Shown in pieces: positions 35,099 through 43,891 of a stretch of DNA of 64,000 nucleotides. The DNA is from Bifidobacterium sp. ESL0728 (lineage in GTDB: Bacteria; Actinomycetota; Actinomycetes; Actinomycetales; Bifidobacteriaceae). The first letter of the stretch is position 1. Every line of letters begins with the position of its first letter. The notes beneath the pieces were generated by a model. That model was given only the letters and a program-made list of their open reading frames with translations. It was not told the origin of the DNA and made no database searches. The position numbers and the translations under genes are program-made. Location: NCBI RefSeq assembly GCF_029392015.1, contig NZ_CP113925.1:2418001-2482000 (forward strand), in the 5' to 3' direction.

Positions 35099-36649
35099 TC
35101 AGACCAGAAGCTCGGCTTCTTTACCACGGTAACGAATCAGGCTGTAACCGCCGAAAAGCACCAGCCAAATCAGCCCGGCAATGGCCGAACCGCGCGTATC
35201 CGAGGAGAGAAAGAGCGTGCAGTAGATGAACACGAAGAAGATGATCGTCAACGTGTTGGTGACCTTGTAGACCGGCATCACGAAACCGTCGGGCTCGAAA
35301 TCGGCGGAACGGCGGTAGCGCTGGTGGGCGATCATCGTGAGCACATAGACGAAGATGATCACGGCGCTGGAGGCCGAGGAGAAGAGCACGAAGACGTTCG
35401 AGACCTTGGGAATGGCGTTGATAATCGGCGATAGAAGGATGAAGCAGGCGGAGACCACGATGGCGCGTGCCGGAACCCTGCGCTTCGAAACGACGCCGAG
35501 CTTGCGCAGCATGGGCGAAGAGGAGACTTCGGCAAGCTGGAAGAGGTGGCGACCTGCGGAATACAGCAGAGAGTTGAGCGCCGAGGACGCGGCGGTGATG
35601 ACCACGAAGAAGACCAGCGCCGAGGCCCAGTTGAGGCCCGCGTACTGGAAGACCATGATGAACGGGGAGGCGAAGGAGCCGTCCTTGTTCGGCTTGAACG
35701 TGCGCCATGGCACGATAAGCATGATGGCGATGAGCGCGCCGACGTAGAAGATCAGGATTCGCATGATGATCTCGTTGATGGCTTTCGGCAGCACCTTGCG
35801 CGGGTTCTTCGTCTCGGAGACGGTGACGCCGACGAACTCGATCATCTCGTAGGCGAAGAAGACCATCTGGAAGCTCATCAGGAGGGCCAGCCAGCCGTTC
35901 GGGGCGAGCGAAATGCCCTTGAAAATGTTGTCGAGTCCGGCGTGGCCTGCGGGGCTGACGTGGTCGAGGCCGTGAATCTGGACGGCGGGATAGTGGTAGC
36001 CGATGATGACCATGACGATGGCGGTGACGATCAGGCCGACGATCAGGGTGATCTTGATCATCGAGAACCAGAATTCCGTCTCGCCGAACGCCTTCACCGC
36101 AATGAGATTGATAATCGCGAGCGCCGCGAGGAAGCAGACCTCGATAAAGGGTTGCCATTTTTGCAGGTTGAAGCCGAATGTGTCGAAGAAGGTGACAAAG
36201 TAAGTGCCGACCGCGGTGAGCTCAGAGAGGCCCATGAGGATGAGAACGATCCAGTATGTCCAGCCAGCGAAATGCCCCCAGCCGGAGCCGAGGTATTTGC
36301 CGATAAAATTGATGAACGTGTGCTGGTTCGGGTCGTGGTACATCAGCTCGCCGATGGCCCGCATCAACAGGAACATCATCAGGCCGACGAGAATGTAGAC
36401 GAGGATGATGCTGGGACCGGTCAGCGCGATCGACTTGCCGGAGCCCAGGAAAAGGCCAGTGCCGATGGTGCCACCGATGGCGATGAACTGGACGTGCCGG
36501 TTGCTTAGGCCGCGTTCGAGCTGGTTGGTCTTCTCACCGGCGCTGCCGCCGCTGACGTTCGAGGTGTTGCTTGCCGACGAATCGTTTACAGCTTTGGCGT
36601 TGGTATCGGCATTGGTTGCGGCATTTCTGCCCTCATCCATTTGTGTCAT
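35099..36649 (-). CDS. Amino acid permease, APC superfamily (AAT family)
   Basis: This 516-aa, twelve-helix carrier has the AAT family start GLSNRHVQFIAIGGTIGTGLFLGSGKSI (about 46-73; the unwound IGGTIGTGLF helix binds the amino-acid backbone), then GPSIILVYILVGLMMFLLMRAIGEL. The FVGVTVSETKNPRKVLPKAINE loop is also conserved. It resembles the CycA/ProY/AnsP group; the exact amino acid cannot be assigned. A 45-residue Asn/Ala/Ser-rich leader precedes the fold, longer than usual. It is transcribed alone on the minus strand. Confidence 0.9.
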   Translation of the reverse strand: MTQMDEGRNAATNADTNAKAVNDSSASNTSNVSGGSAGEKTNQLERGLSNRHVQFIAIGGTIGTGLFLGSGKSIALTGPSIILVYILVGLMMFLLMRAIGELMYHDPNQHTFINFIGKYLGSGWGHFAGWTYWIVLILMGLSELTAVGTYFVTFFDTFGFNLQKWQPFIEVCFLAALAIINLIAVKAFGETEFWFSMIKITLIVGLIVTAIVMVIIGYHYPAVQIHGLDHVSPAGHAGLDNIFKGISLAPNGWLALLMSFQMVFFAYEMIEFVGVTVSETKNPRKVLPKAINEIIMRILIFYVGALIAIMLIVPWRTFKPNKDGSFASPFIMVFQYAGLNWASALVFFVVITAASSALNSLLYSAGRHLFQLAEVSSSPMLRKLGVVSKRRVPARAIVVSACFILLSPIINAIPKVSNVFVLFSSASSAVIIFVYVLTMIAHQRYRRSADFEPDGFVMPVYKVTNTLTIIFFVFIYCTLFLSSDTRGSAIAGLIWLVLFGGYSLIRYRGKEAELLV

Positions 36650-37192
36650 AGTCTTCCCTTCGCTTCCTGCTGCTTACACGCGCAATAGTGAATAGAGTAC
36701 GCCGCAAGAGATGACATCAAGGTTTCAAAGGCCCGCTTGACGGGGTTTATTGCCCGCAAAATGACAACTTATAATAAAAAATGACAAAATTAATTGGACA
36801 TTCCCGAATAAGCCACGCGACATTTCAGCGTTTATCACCACTTTCAGGCCAAATGCAAAAGTTTCGGTCAGTATCTCATAAAGTGGACTATTTCACAGTA
36901 AAAATGAAAATCTGCATCACAAAATAAGCCAAACCCATGTTTCAGACAAACCACAGAAACGCATCTATCCGAAAAATCAGGGAACTCTTTCGCCAAATCC
37001 TGAACCAGTTAACGCAAATATCCTTTTACGCTCTTACACTTTCGACATGTTGAGGGAATTTTCAAACGAGCCGCAAATTCCAACCGCCAATCACGGTCGA
37101 ACGGCCCATGGGTTTATTTCCGTCAAAACATCGCGCCGAAGGACGCGATATGCAATACACGAGCAGGGAATCCCGTGAAAGAGGAGCGCCAC
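36650..37192. other. Divergent intergenic region between two amino-acid permeases
   Basis: About 540 bp holding the promoter regions of the two divergent permease genes. It is AT-rich from 36760 to 36960. I see no gene, and no repeat array like those in other gaps. Confidence 0.4.
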
Positions 37193-37465
37193 ATGACCAG
37201 CGAGTCGGGCACAGCAATACGTAACGTTACGAGCAATGGGGACAGCAGCGGCCCAGGCATGAGATACATGCTCGATCACGGCACGGTCATCAGAATCGTC
37301 GACACCGCCCGCAGCACGGATCGCGCAAAAAGCGCAAACATCATGGCCAATGCAGACAACATCAACGCCGCATCGAATCAACACAACCGCACACACGGTC
37401 TTAGTCACGGCAACACAACGGCAATGACTTCGGCATCTCTCCTCGCAATGGCGGCCAAAGCATGA
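37193..37465 (+). CDS. Possible small leader protein overlapping permease start
   Basis: A 90-codon frame starts with ATG 6 bp after a GAGGAG ribosome site (37181-37186) and ends in TGA overlapping the ATG of the next gene (ATGA, 37462-37465). That is the usual arrangement for translational coupling. The product is rich in Asn, Ser, Thr and Ala, with no signal peptide, membrane helix or known domain. It could be a real small protein, a coupled leader that sets expression of the permease, or an upstream extension by chance. I do not recognise it. Confidence 0.35.
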   Translation: MTSESGTAIRNVTSNGDSSGPGMRYMLDHGTVIRIVDTARSTDRAKSANIMANADNINAASNQHNRTHGLSHGNTTAMTSASLLAMAAKA

Positions 37466-39009
37466 ACAACAACAACGCTAACGCCGCATCCGGCAGCAAT
37501 ACTCAAGCCAACAAACCCCAGAAGCAAGGCGGCCGCAACCACGTCGTCCGCAAGCTCAAGACCCGCCACATCTCAATGATCGCGCTTGGCGGGTGCATCG
37601 GCACAGGCCTCTTTATGACCTCCGGCGGCACCATCGCCGAAGCCGGCCCCGGCGGCGGACTCGTGGCCTACGCGGCCATGGGCATCATGATTTACTTCCT
37701 GATGACCAGCCTTGGCGAGCTGGCCACGAACATGCCGGTTTCCGGTTCCTTCGCGGTGTATAGCTCCAAATACGTGGACCCCGCGCTGGGCTTCGCGATG
37801 GGCTGGGACTATTGGCTCAACTGGGCCATCGCCGGCGCCACCGACATTTCCACGGCTGCGCTTTTGATGCAGTACTGGTTCCCGAAATCGCCCGGCTGGG
37901 TGTGGAGCCTGACGATGCTCGTCATCATCTTCTGCCTCAACGCCTTCGTGGTCTCCGCATTCGGCGAGACGGAGTTCTGGCTGGCGCTGATCAAAGTGGT
38001 CACCATCATCATCTTCATCGTCGTGGGCCTGATGATGATCTGCGGCATCATGTTCCAACCGGCCATCGGCTTCAGGAACTTCACCTATAAAGGCGGTCCG
38101 TTCATCGGCGGCGTTCCGGCAATCATGGCGGTCTTCCTCATCGCCGGCTACTCGTTCCAAGGCACTGAAGTCGTGGGCGTCACCGCGGGCGAATCCGAGA
38201 ACCCAAGCCAAGCGGTGCCGAAAGCCATCAACAACGTCTTCTGGCGCATCGTCCTGTTCTATCTGCTTTCGATATTCGTTATCGCGGCAATCATTCCGTA
38301 CACCGACAAGAACCTGCTCGGCGCTTCGGACAGCAACATCGCCATGTCGCCGTTCACCATCGTCTTCGAAAAGGCCGGGCTAGCCGGGGCCGCAAGCATT
38401 ATGAACGCCGTGGTCCTGACCTCGATTCTCTCCGCCGTCAACACCGGCGCCTACGCCTCAAGCCGCATGCTCTACGGCATGGCGAAGGACGGCTATGCGC
38501 CGAAATTCCTCGGCACCACCACCAAGCGCGGCGTTCCGCTGGCGGCGCTGATCACCACGCTTTGCATCGAGGCGTTGGCATTCTCGAGCAGTATCTTTGG
38601 CCCGAAGTTCTATATGTGGCTCGTCACCGCCACCGGCCTCACCGGTTTCATCTCCTGGATCGGCATCGCGCTGAGCCACTTCCGCTTCCGCCGCGCCTTC
38701 AAGCTGCAGGGCCACAAGCTTTCGGAGCTCAAGTACCACGCCAAGCTCTTCCCGTTCGGCCCGATTCTGGCCATCGTGATCTGCCTGGTCGTGATCTGCG
38801 GCCAGGATATCCCGGCCTTCGCCTCCGGCAACTGGGGCGAGCTGCTGATGACCTATTTCAGCGTCATCCTCGTCGCCATCCTCTACTTCGGCTTCAAGTT
38901 CACTCACCACACCCATATCGTCAAACTCGCCGACATGGACGTCTCCTCCGCCCGCCCCGAGGTGCTGAAGCATCAGAAGGAACAGGCACAGGCAAACGCA
39001 GCCAAGTAA
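37462..39009 (+). CDS. LysP-like amino acid permease (AAT family)
   Basis: This 515-aa, twelve-helix carrier closely resembles lysine permease LysP: LKTRHISMIALGGCIGTGLF (residues 33-52), LMTSLGELATNMPVSGSFAVY, WFPKSPGWVWS, the FQGTEVVGVTAGESENPSQAVPKAI loop, and SHFRFRRAFKLQGHKLSEL near the C-terminus. Lysine or another basic amino acid is the likeliest substrate, driven by protons. A 30-residue Asn/Ala/Gln leader precedes the fold. Its start overlaps the stop of a possible 90-codon leader frame. A strong hairpin follows at 39081-39123. Confidence 0.92.
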   Translation: MNNNNANAASGSNTQANKPQKQGGRNHVVRKLKTRHISMIALGGCIGTGLFMTSGGTIAEAGPGGGLVAYAAMGIMIYFLMTSLGELATNMPVSGSFAVYSSKYVDPALGFAMGWDYWLNWAIAGATDISTAALLMQYWFPKSPGWVWSLTMLVIIFCLNAFVVSAFGETEFWLALIKVVTIIIFIVVGLMMICGIMFQPAIGFRNFTYKGGPFIGGVPAIMAVFLIAGYSFQGTEVVGVTAGESENPSQAVPKAINNVFWRIVLFYLLSIFVIAAIIPYTDKNLLGASDSNIAMSPFTIVFEKAGLAGAASIMNAVVLTSILSAVNTGAYASSRMLYGMAKDGYAPKFLGTTTKRGVPLAALITTLCIEALAFSSSIFGPKFYMWLVTATGLTGFISWIGIALSHFRFRRAFKLQGHKLSELKYHAKLFPFGPILAIVICLVVICGQDIPAFASGNWGELLMTYFSVILVAILYFGFKFTHHTHIVKLADMDVSSARPEVLKHQKEQAQANAAK

Positions 39010-39080
39010 AATATTGCCAATTCAGGGAAATATTTCTGACCGATAATCGCTTAAGCTGCGTCAAAGCAGATAGGAATATA

Positions 39081-39123
39081 GTGGCCGGCTCTCGCAGAAG
39101 CAATCGCTGCGAGAGCCGGCCAC
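39081..39123 (+). terminator. Perfect 17-bp hairpin after LysP-like gene
   Basis: GTGGCCGGCTCTCGCAG (39081-39097) pairs perfectly with its complement at 39107-39123 over a 9-nt loop, 72 bp after the permease stop. There is no U-tract, but the stem is very stable. It separates the permease from the toxin-antitoxin operon. Confidence 0.8.
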
Positions 39124-39171
39124 TAGTTCATTAAGTTGATTTCGCTGTCAATTTTTCATTCTTTAATTGTT

Positions 39172-39202
39172 TGCATTGTTATGATATTGTTATTACATTG
39201 CA
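39172..39202 (+). promoter_or_regulatory. Promoter/operator region of the toxin-antitoxin pair
   Basis: TGCATTGTTATGAT and ATTGTTATTACATTGCA form an imperfect 31-bp inverted repeat that ends in TGCA on both sides, about 20 bp before the antitoxin start. It contains several -10-like hexamers (TATGAT, TACATT). Type II antitoxins of this kind repress their own promoter by binding such repeats. A ribosome site AAGGAG follows at 39210-39215. Confidence 0.5.
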
Positions 39203-39222
39203 AGCAATCAAGGAGAAACGAC

Positions 39223-39480
39223 ATGACTACGACGACCATCAGCTTCAGAACCGACAAAACCATCAAGGAGCAGGCCAAGCAGTTATACGCCGAGATGGGC
39301 ATGGATCTCTCAACGGCTATCAATATTTTCCTGCGACAGTCAATCACCGACAACGCCATGCCATTTCGAGTCACACGCGACAAGCCTGAAAACATCGCCG
39401 CTCGCGGTCAGGCCGAACATCACGAAGGGAAAACCTTCCAATCAGTAGACGACCTGATGGAGGATTTGAACCATGCTTGA
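39223..39480 (+). CDS. RelB/DinJ family antitoxin
   Basis: This 85-aa protein has the ribbon-helix-helix RelB/DinJ fold (TTTISFRTDKTIKEQAKQLY then MDLSTAINIFLRQSI) followed by a flexible C-terminus that would wrap the toxin (SVDDLMEDLNHA). The frame extends upstream to 39136, but the ATG at 39223 follows AAGGAGAAACGAC at ideal spacing. It binds and neutralises the YafQ-type toxin, whose gene overlaps its 3' end by 8 bp, and with the toxin represses the shared promoter. Confidence 0.92.
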   Translation: MTTTTISFRTDKTIKEQAKQLYAEMGMDLSTAINIFLRQSITDNAMPFRVTRDKPENIAARGQAEHHEGKTFQSVDDLMEDLNHA

Positions 39481-39754
39481 TTCGGTTTTCCGTACATCGC
39501 AATTCAAGCGCGATTTCAAGGCTCTCGTACGAAAACATTACAATCCAGAGACGATGAGAGCCGCGGTGAGTGCGCTAATGGGCCAGAATAAAGACCTGCT
39601 TCGCACCAAATACCGCGATCATCCACTCACTGGAGAGTGGAAAGGCTACCGCGAAATCCACCTTGAAGGCGATTGGCTGGTCATCTACCGTATCAAGAAA
39701 ACCGAGTTGCAACTCGTTCTGACCAGAACCGGTTCCCATGACGATCTCTTTTAA
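39473..39754 (+). CDS. YafQ/RelE family mRNA interferase toxin
   Basis: This 93-aa protein matches the YafQ branch of the RelE superfamily: FRTSQFKRDFKALVRKHYN at the start and the conserved core YRDHPLTGEWKGYREIHLEGDWLVIYRI, whose His residues belong to the YafQ ribosome-bound nuclease site. It would cleave mRNA on the ribosome when freed from its antitoxin. The 8-bp overlap with the antitoxin gene ensures coupled translation. Length and motifs are complete, so the toxin looks intact. Confidence 0.92.
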   Translation: MLDSVFRTSQFKRDFKALVRKHYNPETMRAAVSALMGQNKDLLRTKYRDHPLTGEWKGYREIHLEGDWLVIYRIKKTELQLVLTRTGSHDDLF

Positions 39755-39782
39755 TCTGAAAATCATGAGTCAATACCCAAAA

Positions 39783-39922
39783 TTCGGTCAATAGACTGAC
39801 CGATTATTCACTTTTATACAAATTCGGTCAATAGACCGACAAGTTTATATTCAAACGCAAAGTTTTGTCAGTTGACTAACAATTCAGTGCCTAAACTAAA
39901 AGTTCTGTCAATAGACTAACAG
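39783..39922. repeat. Four palindromic units at an exact 40-bp period
   Basis: Units start at 39783, 39823, 39863 and 39903. The core is CGGTC-AATA-GACCG, a perfect inverted repeat in the second copy and slightly changed in the others (TTCTGTCAATAGACTAACAG in the fourth). Each core is followed by about 20 bp of AT-rich spacer. The array fills the gap between the convergent toxin gene and the small membrane-protein gene. Confidence 0.85.
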
Positions 39923-39934
39923 AACTTTTAGTTT
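39893..39934. terminator. Bidirectional terminator built on a repeat unit
   Basis: AAACTAAAAGTTCTGT (39893-39908) pairs perfectly over 16 bp with ACAGAACTTTTAGTTT (39919-39934), with a 10-nt loop that contains the repeat core. It stands between convergent genes and would serve both. Confidence 0.75.
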
Positions 39935-39952
39935 GATAGCAAAGTCGCTCTC

Positions 39953-40324
39953 CTACTTCACCAACCACACGGCGGGAACCGGGGAGGCGGCCTTGTCGAC
40001 GTCAGCCTGCTTTTGCTGATAAATCGCGGAAACCGTCTGCGGATCCTCCGTCACAATGGTTTCGGTATTCAGCGCCTTGAACACCGCGAAGCTACCGAGC
40101 GCAACCCAGATGAAAATGACGACCATGAAGAGGACGTGCTTCCAGGAACCGAGACGGGAAAGGATCCCTTGCTTACCCCCTGCATTTGCCTTTTCTTTCG
40201 CGAAGTTGCGCTGTTTGCCTGCAACGTTTCCCCTTATGTCCGTGAAATCACCATGCTCGCTTGAAAGAATATCCCGATTCCTTGCGAAGTGATACTGCTT
40301 CTTGAATTCGTTACGTCTGGTCAT
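39953..40324 (-). CDS. Small single-pass membrane protein, unknown function
   Basis: This 123-aa protein has a basic, polar N-terminal half (TRRNEFKKQYHFARNRD and two KEKANAGGKQG-like stretches), one membrane helix (VLFMVVIFIWVALGSFAVF, about 65-83) and an extracytoplasmic tail of about 40 residues ending PVPAVWLVK. The frame reaches 40366; I chose the ATG at 40324, 7 bp after AAGGA. No domain is recognised. The basic cytoplasmic half and polar outer tail would fit an anti-sigma or division-type accessory protein, but nothing in the context supports either. Confidence 0.6.
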   Translation of the reverse strand: MTRRNEFKKQYHFARNRDILSSEHGDFTDIRGNVAGKQRNFAKEKANAGGKQGILSRLGSWKHVLFMVVIFIWVALGSFAVFKALNTETIVTEDPQTVSAIYQQKQADVDKAASPVPAVWLVK

Positions 40325-40737
40325 GGCCATTTCCTTAGAACATTGCGCGTTGCCTCTTGTCGGCACTTGCGGTGCCTTTTGCGCTGGTACAAATTTTTTT
40401 CTTTTTTGTTATGCCTAAGAAGCGTATCGTGATATTGCCTTCGTGTTTTGCCTAATATTGCGCGAGATGACGCCTACATTCGCATATAGCATTTGATATA
40501 AATTTGTCTAATTACCGCTTACGCATATGGGAGAACGCCTCAGCATTACACCAAAGCCATTATTCCGTTTTAATATTTTTTATCTACTGTTAAGTACGTC
40601 ACACCATTGTGACGCCATACAATGCAACGCAAGTTTCAACCTACGAAACTGTATAGTTATTCGCCCAGCTACACACCGGCCAGCGGTACATGTTTTTGAC
40701 CCATTCAAGCAAGAAAAAGGCAATAATCGAGCAATAA
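40325..40737. other. Intergenic region between small membrane protein and ilvC terminator
   Basis: About 410 bp without a gene. It carries the AT-rich promoter side of the small membrane protein (TTTTTTTCTTTTTTG near 40393). I see no repeat array or other site. Confidence 0.4.
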
Positions 40738-40775
40738 AAAGGTTGCCACCGAGTCGAAACCCGATGGCAACCTTT
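40738..40775 (-). terminator. Rho-independent terminator of ilvC
   Basis: AAAGGTTGCCA (40738-40748) and TGGCAACCTTT (40765-40775) form a perfect 11-bp stem; on the minus strand UUUUUAUUG follows. It is about 70 bp after the ilvC stop. Confidence 0.88.
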
Positions 40776-40845
40776 ACATTCTCGAAATCCTCAAACCTAA
40801 CGAGCGAAAACGCTCAGTCGGCCACAACGAGAACCTTCAGCAAGC

Positions 40846-41901
40846 TCACTTCTGGACCTGCGTACGGGCGATGTCGCCGTTGAAGGACTCGTTCTCGTCG
40901 GCGTCGGCCGACTTGCCCTTGAGCCAGGAGAACATCGAACGAAGCTTCGGGCCGACGGTCTCGATCTTTTCGTGGCTGTACTTCTCCTGAAGTTCCTTGA
41001 AGTGCGGGCCTCCCTTTGCCTGGTCGTCCATGAATTCCTTGGCGAAGGAGCCATCCTGAATGCGCTGGAGCTGATGCTCCATGTTGTGGCGGGTATGCTC
41101 GTCGATCACCGTGGAGGTGAAGTCGCCGTACTGAGCGGTGTCGGAGCAGGACCAACGAGCCTTGTTCAGGCCGCCTTCGTTCATCAGGTCGACGAGCATC
41201 TTCAGCTCGTGGCAGACCTCGAAGTAGGCGATCTCCGGCTGGTAGCCGGCATCGGTCAAAACCTCGAAACCGGTCTCGACCAAGTGGTTGACGCCGCCCA
41301 TGAGCACGTCCTGCTCACCGAAGAGATCGGTCTCGGTCTCTTCCTTGAAGGTGGTCTTGATGGCGCCGGCGCGCAGAGCGCCCAGAGCCTTGGCGTAAGC
41401 GAGGGTGATGGCCCAGCCGTCGCCCTTGTCGTCGTTCTCGCAGGCGACGACCACCGGCACGCCACGGCCGGCGACATACTCACGACGGACGATGTGGCCC
41501 GGGCCCTTCGGGGCGACCATGAAGGTCATGTGGCCCTTGCCCGGCTTGATGTAACCGTAACGAATGTTGAAACCATGTGCGAAGGCGAGCGCAGCGTTCG
41601 GCTTCAGGTTGGGCTCGACCTCTTCCTTATAGATCGTGCCCTGATACTGATCAGGAGCCAGGAACATCACGATGTCCGCTTCCTTGACCGCGTCGGCGAC
41701 GGACTTCACTTCGAGGCCCTGCTCCTTGGCGTATTCAACGGACTTGGAGGTAGGCCGCAGGCCGACGACGACGTCCACACCGGAGTCGCGCAGGTTCAGC
41801 GCGTGAGCGTGACCTTGCGAACCGTAACCGATGATGCAGACCTTCTTGCCGTCGAGAACGGAGAGATCGGCGTCGTCTTCGTACCAGATTTGTGCTGCCA
41901 T
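40846..41901 (-). CDS. ilvC: Ketol-acid reductoisomerase (NADP+)
   Basis: This 351-aa class I enzyme performs the second step of valine and isoleucine synthesis, the Mg2+-dependent alkyl shift and NADPH reduction of acetolactate or acetohydroxybutyrate. The Rossmann motif is [17 protein letters not shown] (residues 24-40). The acidic metal-binding domain includes [25 protein letters not shown] and SDTAQYGDF. The frame opens six codons upstream, but ATG 41901 follows AAGGAG at correct spacing. It stands alone; no ilvBN or leu genes are adjacent. The C-terminal 25 residues are polar and variable. Confidence 0.97.
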   Translation of the reverse strand: MAAQIWYEDDADLSVLDGKKVCIIGYGSQGHAHALNLRDSGVDVVVGLRPTSKSVEYAKEQGLEVKSVADAVKEADIVMFLAPDQYQGTIYKEEVEPNLKPNAALAFAHGFNIRYGYIKPGKGHMTFMVAPKGPGHIVRREYVAGRGVPVVVACENDDKGDGWAITLAYAKALGALRAGAIKTTFKEETETDLFGEQDVLMGGVNHLVETGFEVLTDAGYQPEIAYFEVCHELKMLVDLMNEGGLNKARWSCSDTAQYGDFTSTVIDEHTRHNMEHQLQRIQDGSFAKEFMDDQAKGGPHFKELQEKYSHEKIETVGPKLRSMFSWLKGKSADADENESFNGDIARTQVQK

Positions 41902-42269
41902 AATATGCACTCCTTGCATAATTTATTATTGTTTGCCCGGCTAGGCACTCTGCCCGCCGTGCGTAGAAATTGGCTCTTGATCGAAAGGGATTTTGTCCCG
42001 TTGTTCGTTCATTGTAACGCGAGTCACAGCGCTAACTGTGCCGTTGTCCAATTATCGAACAGGCAATTCTCACGGATTGAGACGGAATGAACTCCGAATC
42101 AACAGCCATTTCCAAATCTATATTTTACTTTTTAATTATAAATATTCAGTTATAAAAATACTTTGAATGGACGATGGCATATCGCTTGACTGACCATATA
42201 TACCGTCCACATATAAGGACTGCCGCCGAAAGCCTGATAAACCAAGCCGCGCGACGGCAGCCGTCGCAA
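41902..42269. other. Gap between ilvC and MHS transporter
   Basis: About 370 bp with no gene. The right part (42115-42170) is very AT-rich and lies after the transporter stop. CACAG/CTGTG flank GCTAA near 42025-42040, a possible regulator site upstream of ilvC. No clear terminator for the transporter is visible. Confidence 0.35.
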
Positions 42270-43658
42270 TCACACGGTGAAGTCGCTGTCCTTGGTTTCC
42301 TTGCAGGTGAGCAGGGAGACCAGGCAGCACAACGCCATCACAGCCATGTAGAGGCCAACGGAACGCACGCCCCAATGGGACGAAAGCCAAGTGGCAACGG
42401 TCGGGACGAAGGCCGCGCCGACGATGGCGGCGAGGTTATAGCCCAAGCCGGAGCCGGAGTAGCGGACGTTGGCGCTGAAGAGTTCGGGCAAAGTCGCACC
42501 GATAGGGCCGAAGGCGATGCCCATCAAGGCGAAGCCGACGCACAGGAAGACCATGATCTCCGCGAAATTGCGATGACCCATCAAGAGGTACGGGAAGCAG
42601 AACGAGAACACGACCAGCGCGATGGCCGAGAACATCAGCACGTGACGACGACCGATCCTGTCGGCGTAGACGCACGAGAGCACGATGAACAGGGCGAAGA
42701 CACAAACGGCAATCATCAACATCAAGAGATACTCCTGATTGGTGAAGCCGAGGCCGCCGCCGCCCTCGCGCTTGGTCTTGGTGCCCCAAGCAAGCGACCA
42801 AGTGGCCAGCGTGTAGAAGAGCGTATAAGTGACCGCGACGATGAACGTGGCCTGCAGAACCTGGCGCCAGCTGGTGCGGAAGACTTCCTTCAGCGGCGAC
42901 TTGACAGTCTTGTTCTGTTCCTGGGCGAGGCGGAAGATCGGGGTCTCCTCCATTTGCACGCGGACGACGAGGCCGACCACGACAAGCACGATGGAGAGCA
43001 GGAACGGCACACGCCAACCCCAATCGAGCATCTGCTGGTCGCTGCAGAAGGATTCGAGCAGGAAGTAGGTGCCGTTGGAGAGGAAGAAGCCGATCGGGGC
43101 GCCAAGTTCCGGGAAGGAACCGTAAAGCGCACGCTTGTTGGCCGGGGCGTTTTCAGTGGCGACCAGGGCCGCGCCGGACCATTCCCCGCCCAGGCCGATG
43201 CCTTGGACGAAACGACAGAGGCAAAGCACGAAGACCGCGAACAGGCCCCACTGGCTATACGTCGGCAGGCAGCCGATGAGGAAGGTGGAGAGGCCCATGG
43301 TCAGAAGCGAGACGACCAGCGTGGTCTTGCGGCCCATCTTGTCGCCGAAGTGGCCGAAAATCAGCGATCCGAGCGGACGGGCGATGAAGGCGATGGCAAA
43401 GGTCAAAAGGCTGACCAGCAGCGCTACGGTCGGGTTGGTCTTGTCCGAGAAGAAAATCTTCGGGAAATAGTTGGCCGAGGCGGTACCGTAGGCGTAGAAA
43501 TCGTAGAATTCAATGGCCGTACCGACCATCGAGGCGGCGATGACGGTACCGACCGAATCGTGAGCCATGCCTCTAAGTTTTGCCTTGCGTACGGCGGCCC
43601 CGGCATTGCTCTTGTCGCTGCTACCGTCATTCCCAGTCGCTGTGTCGGCTGATGTCAT
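42270..43658 (-). CDS. MFS transporter, MHS family (ShiA-like)
   Basis: This 462-aa, twelve-helix carrier has the family marks: GTVIAASMVGTAIEFYDFYAYGTA (first helix), FIARPLGSLIFGHFGDKMGRK (motif A), GIGLGGEWSGAALVATENAP (helix 4/5) and FGPIGATLPELFSANVRYSGSGLGYN (helix 10/11). ShiA and related symporters for shikimate, alpha-ketoglutarate or citrate belong here, and the substrate is probably an organic acid or osmolyte. Unlike the other MHS gene in this window, it has only a 25-residue leader and no long C-terminal tail. A perfect palindrome lies about 220 bp upstream. Confidence 0.92.
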   Translation of the reverse strand: MTSADTATGNDGSSDKSNAGAAVRKAKLRGMAHDSVGTVIAASMVGTAIEFYDFYAYGTASANYFPKIFFSDKTNPTVALLVSLLTFAIAFIARPLGSLIFGHFGDKMGRKTTLVVSLLTMGLSTFLIGCLPTYSQWGLFAVFVLCLCRFVQGIGLGGEWSGAALVATENAPANKRALYGSFPELGAPIGFFLSNGTYFLLESFCSDQQMLDWGWRVPFLLSIVLVVVGLVVRVQMEETPIFRLAQEQNKTVKSPLKEVFRTSWRQVLQATFIVAVTYTLFYTLATWSLAWGTKTKREGGGGLGFTNQEYLLMLMIAVCVFALFIVLSCVYADRIGRRHVLMFSAIALVVFSFCFPYLLMGHRNFAEIMVFLCVGFALMGIAFGPIGATLPELFSANVRYSGSGLGYNLAAIVGAAFVPTVATWLSSHWGVRSVGLYMAVMALCCLVSLLTCKETKDSDFTV

Positions 43659-43877
43659 AATGCTCTCCTCCGGTACTTTCCGTACCGATTACTGCTCTAT
43701 TCGTTCTCTCGTCGCTCTTGCCGATTTTGCCGCTTTCGTCGCCCATGGGCTGCGCTACACGTATTGCTTCTACGCCTCGCAGGCTGGACGATCTGGAATC
43801 CTCTCAGTAGCACCAGGTTCCGGTCGCGTTGTCGGTTTTGAGTTTTTGCATTGTTCAGTTATCTAGTATTGGGTTAT

Positions 43878-43891
43878 GTTCGTGCACGAAC
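43878..43891. promoter_or_regulatory. Perfect 14-bp palindrome upstream of MHS transporter
   Basis: GTTCGTGCACGAAC is a perfect dyad. On the minus strand it is followed 16 bp later by TACTAG/TAGATAACT, a plausible -10 region for the transporter gene, so the dyad would overlap the -35 box. This is a candidate operator for a dimeric repressor. No cognate regulator is adjacent. Confidence 0.5.
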
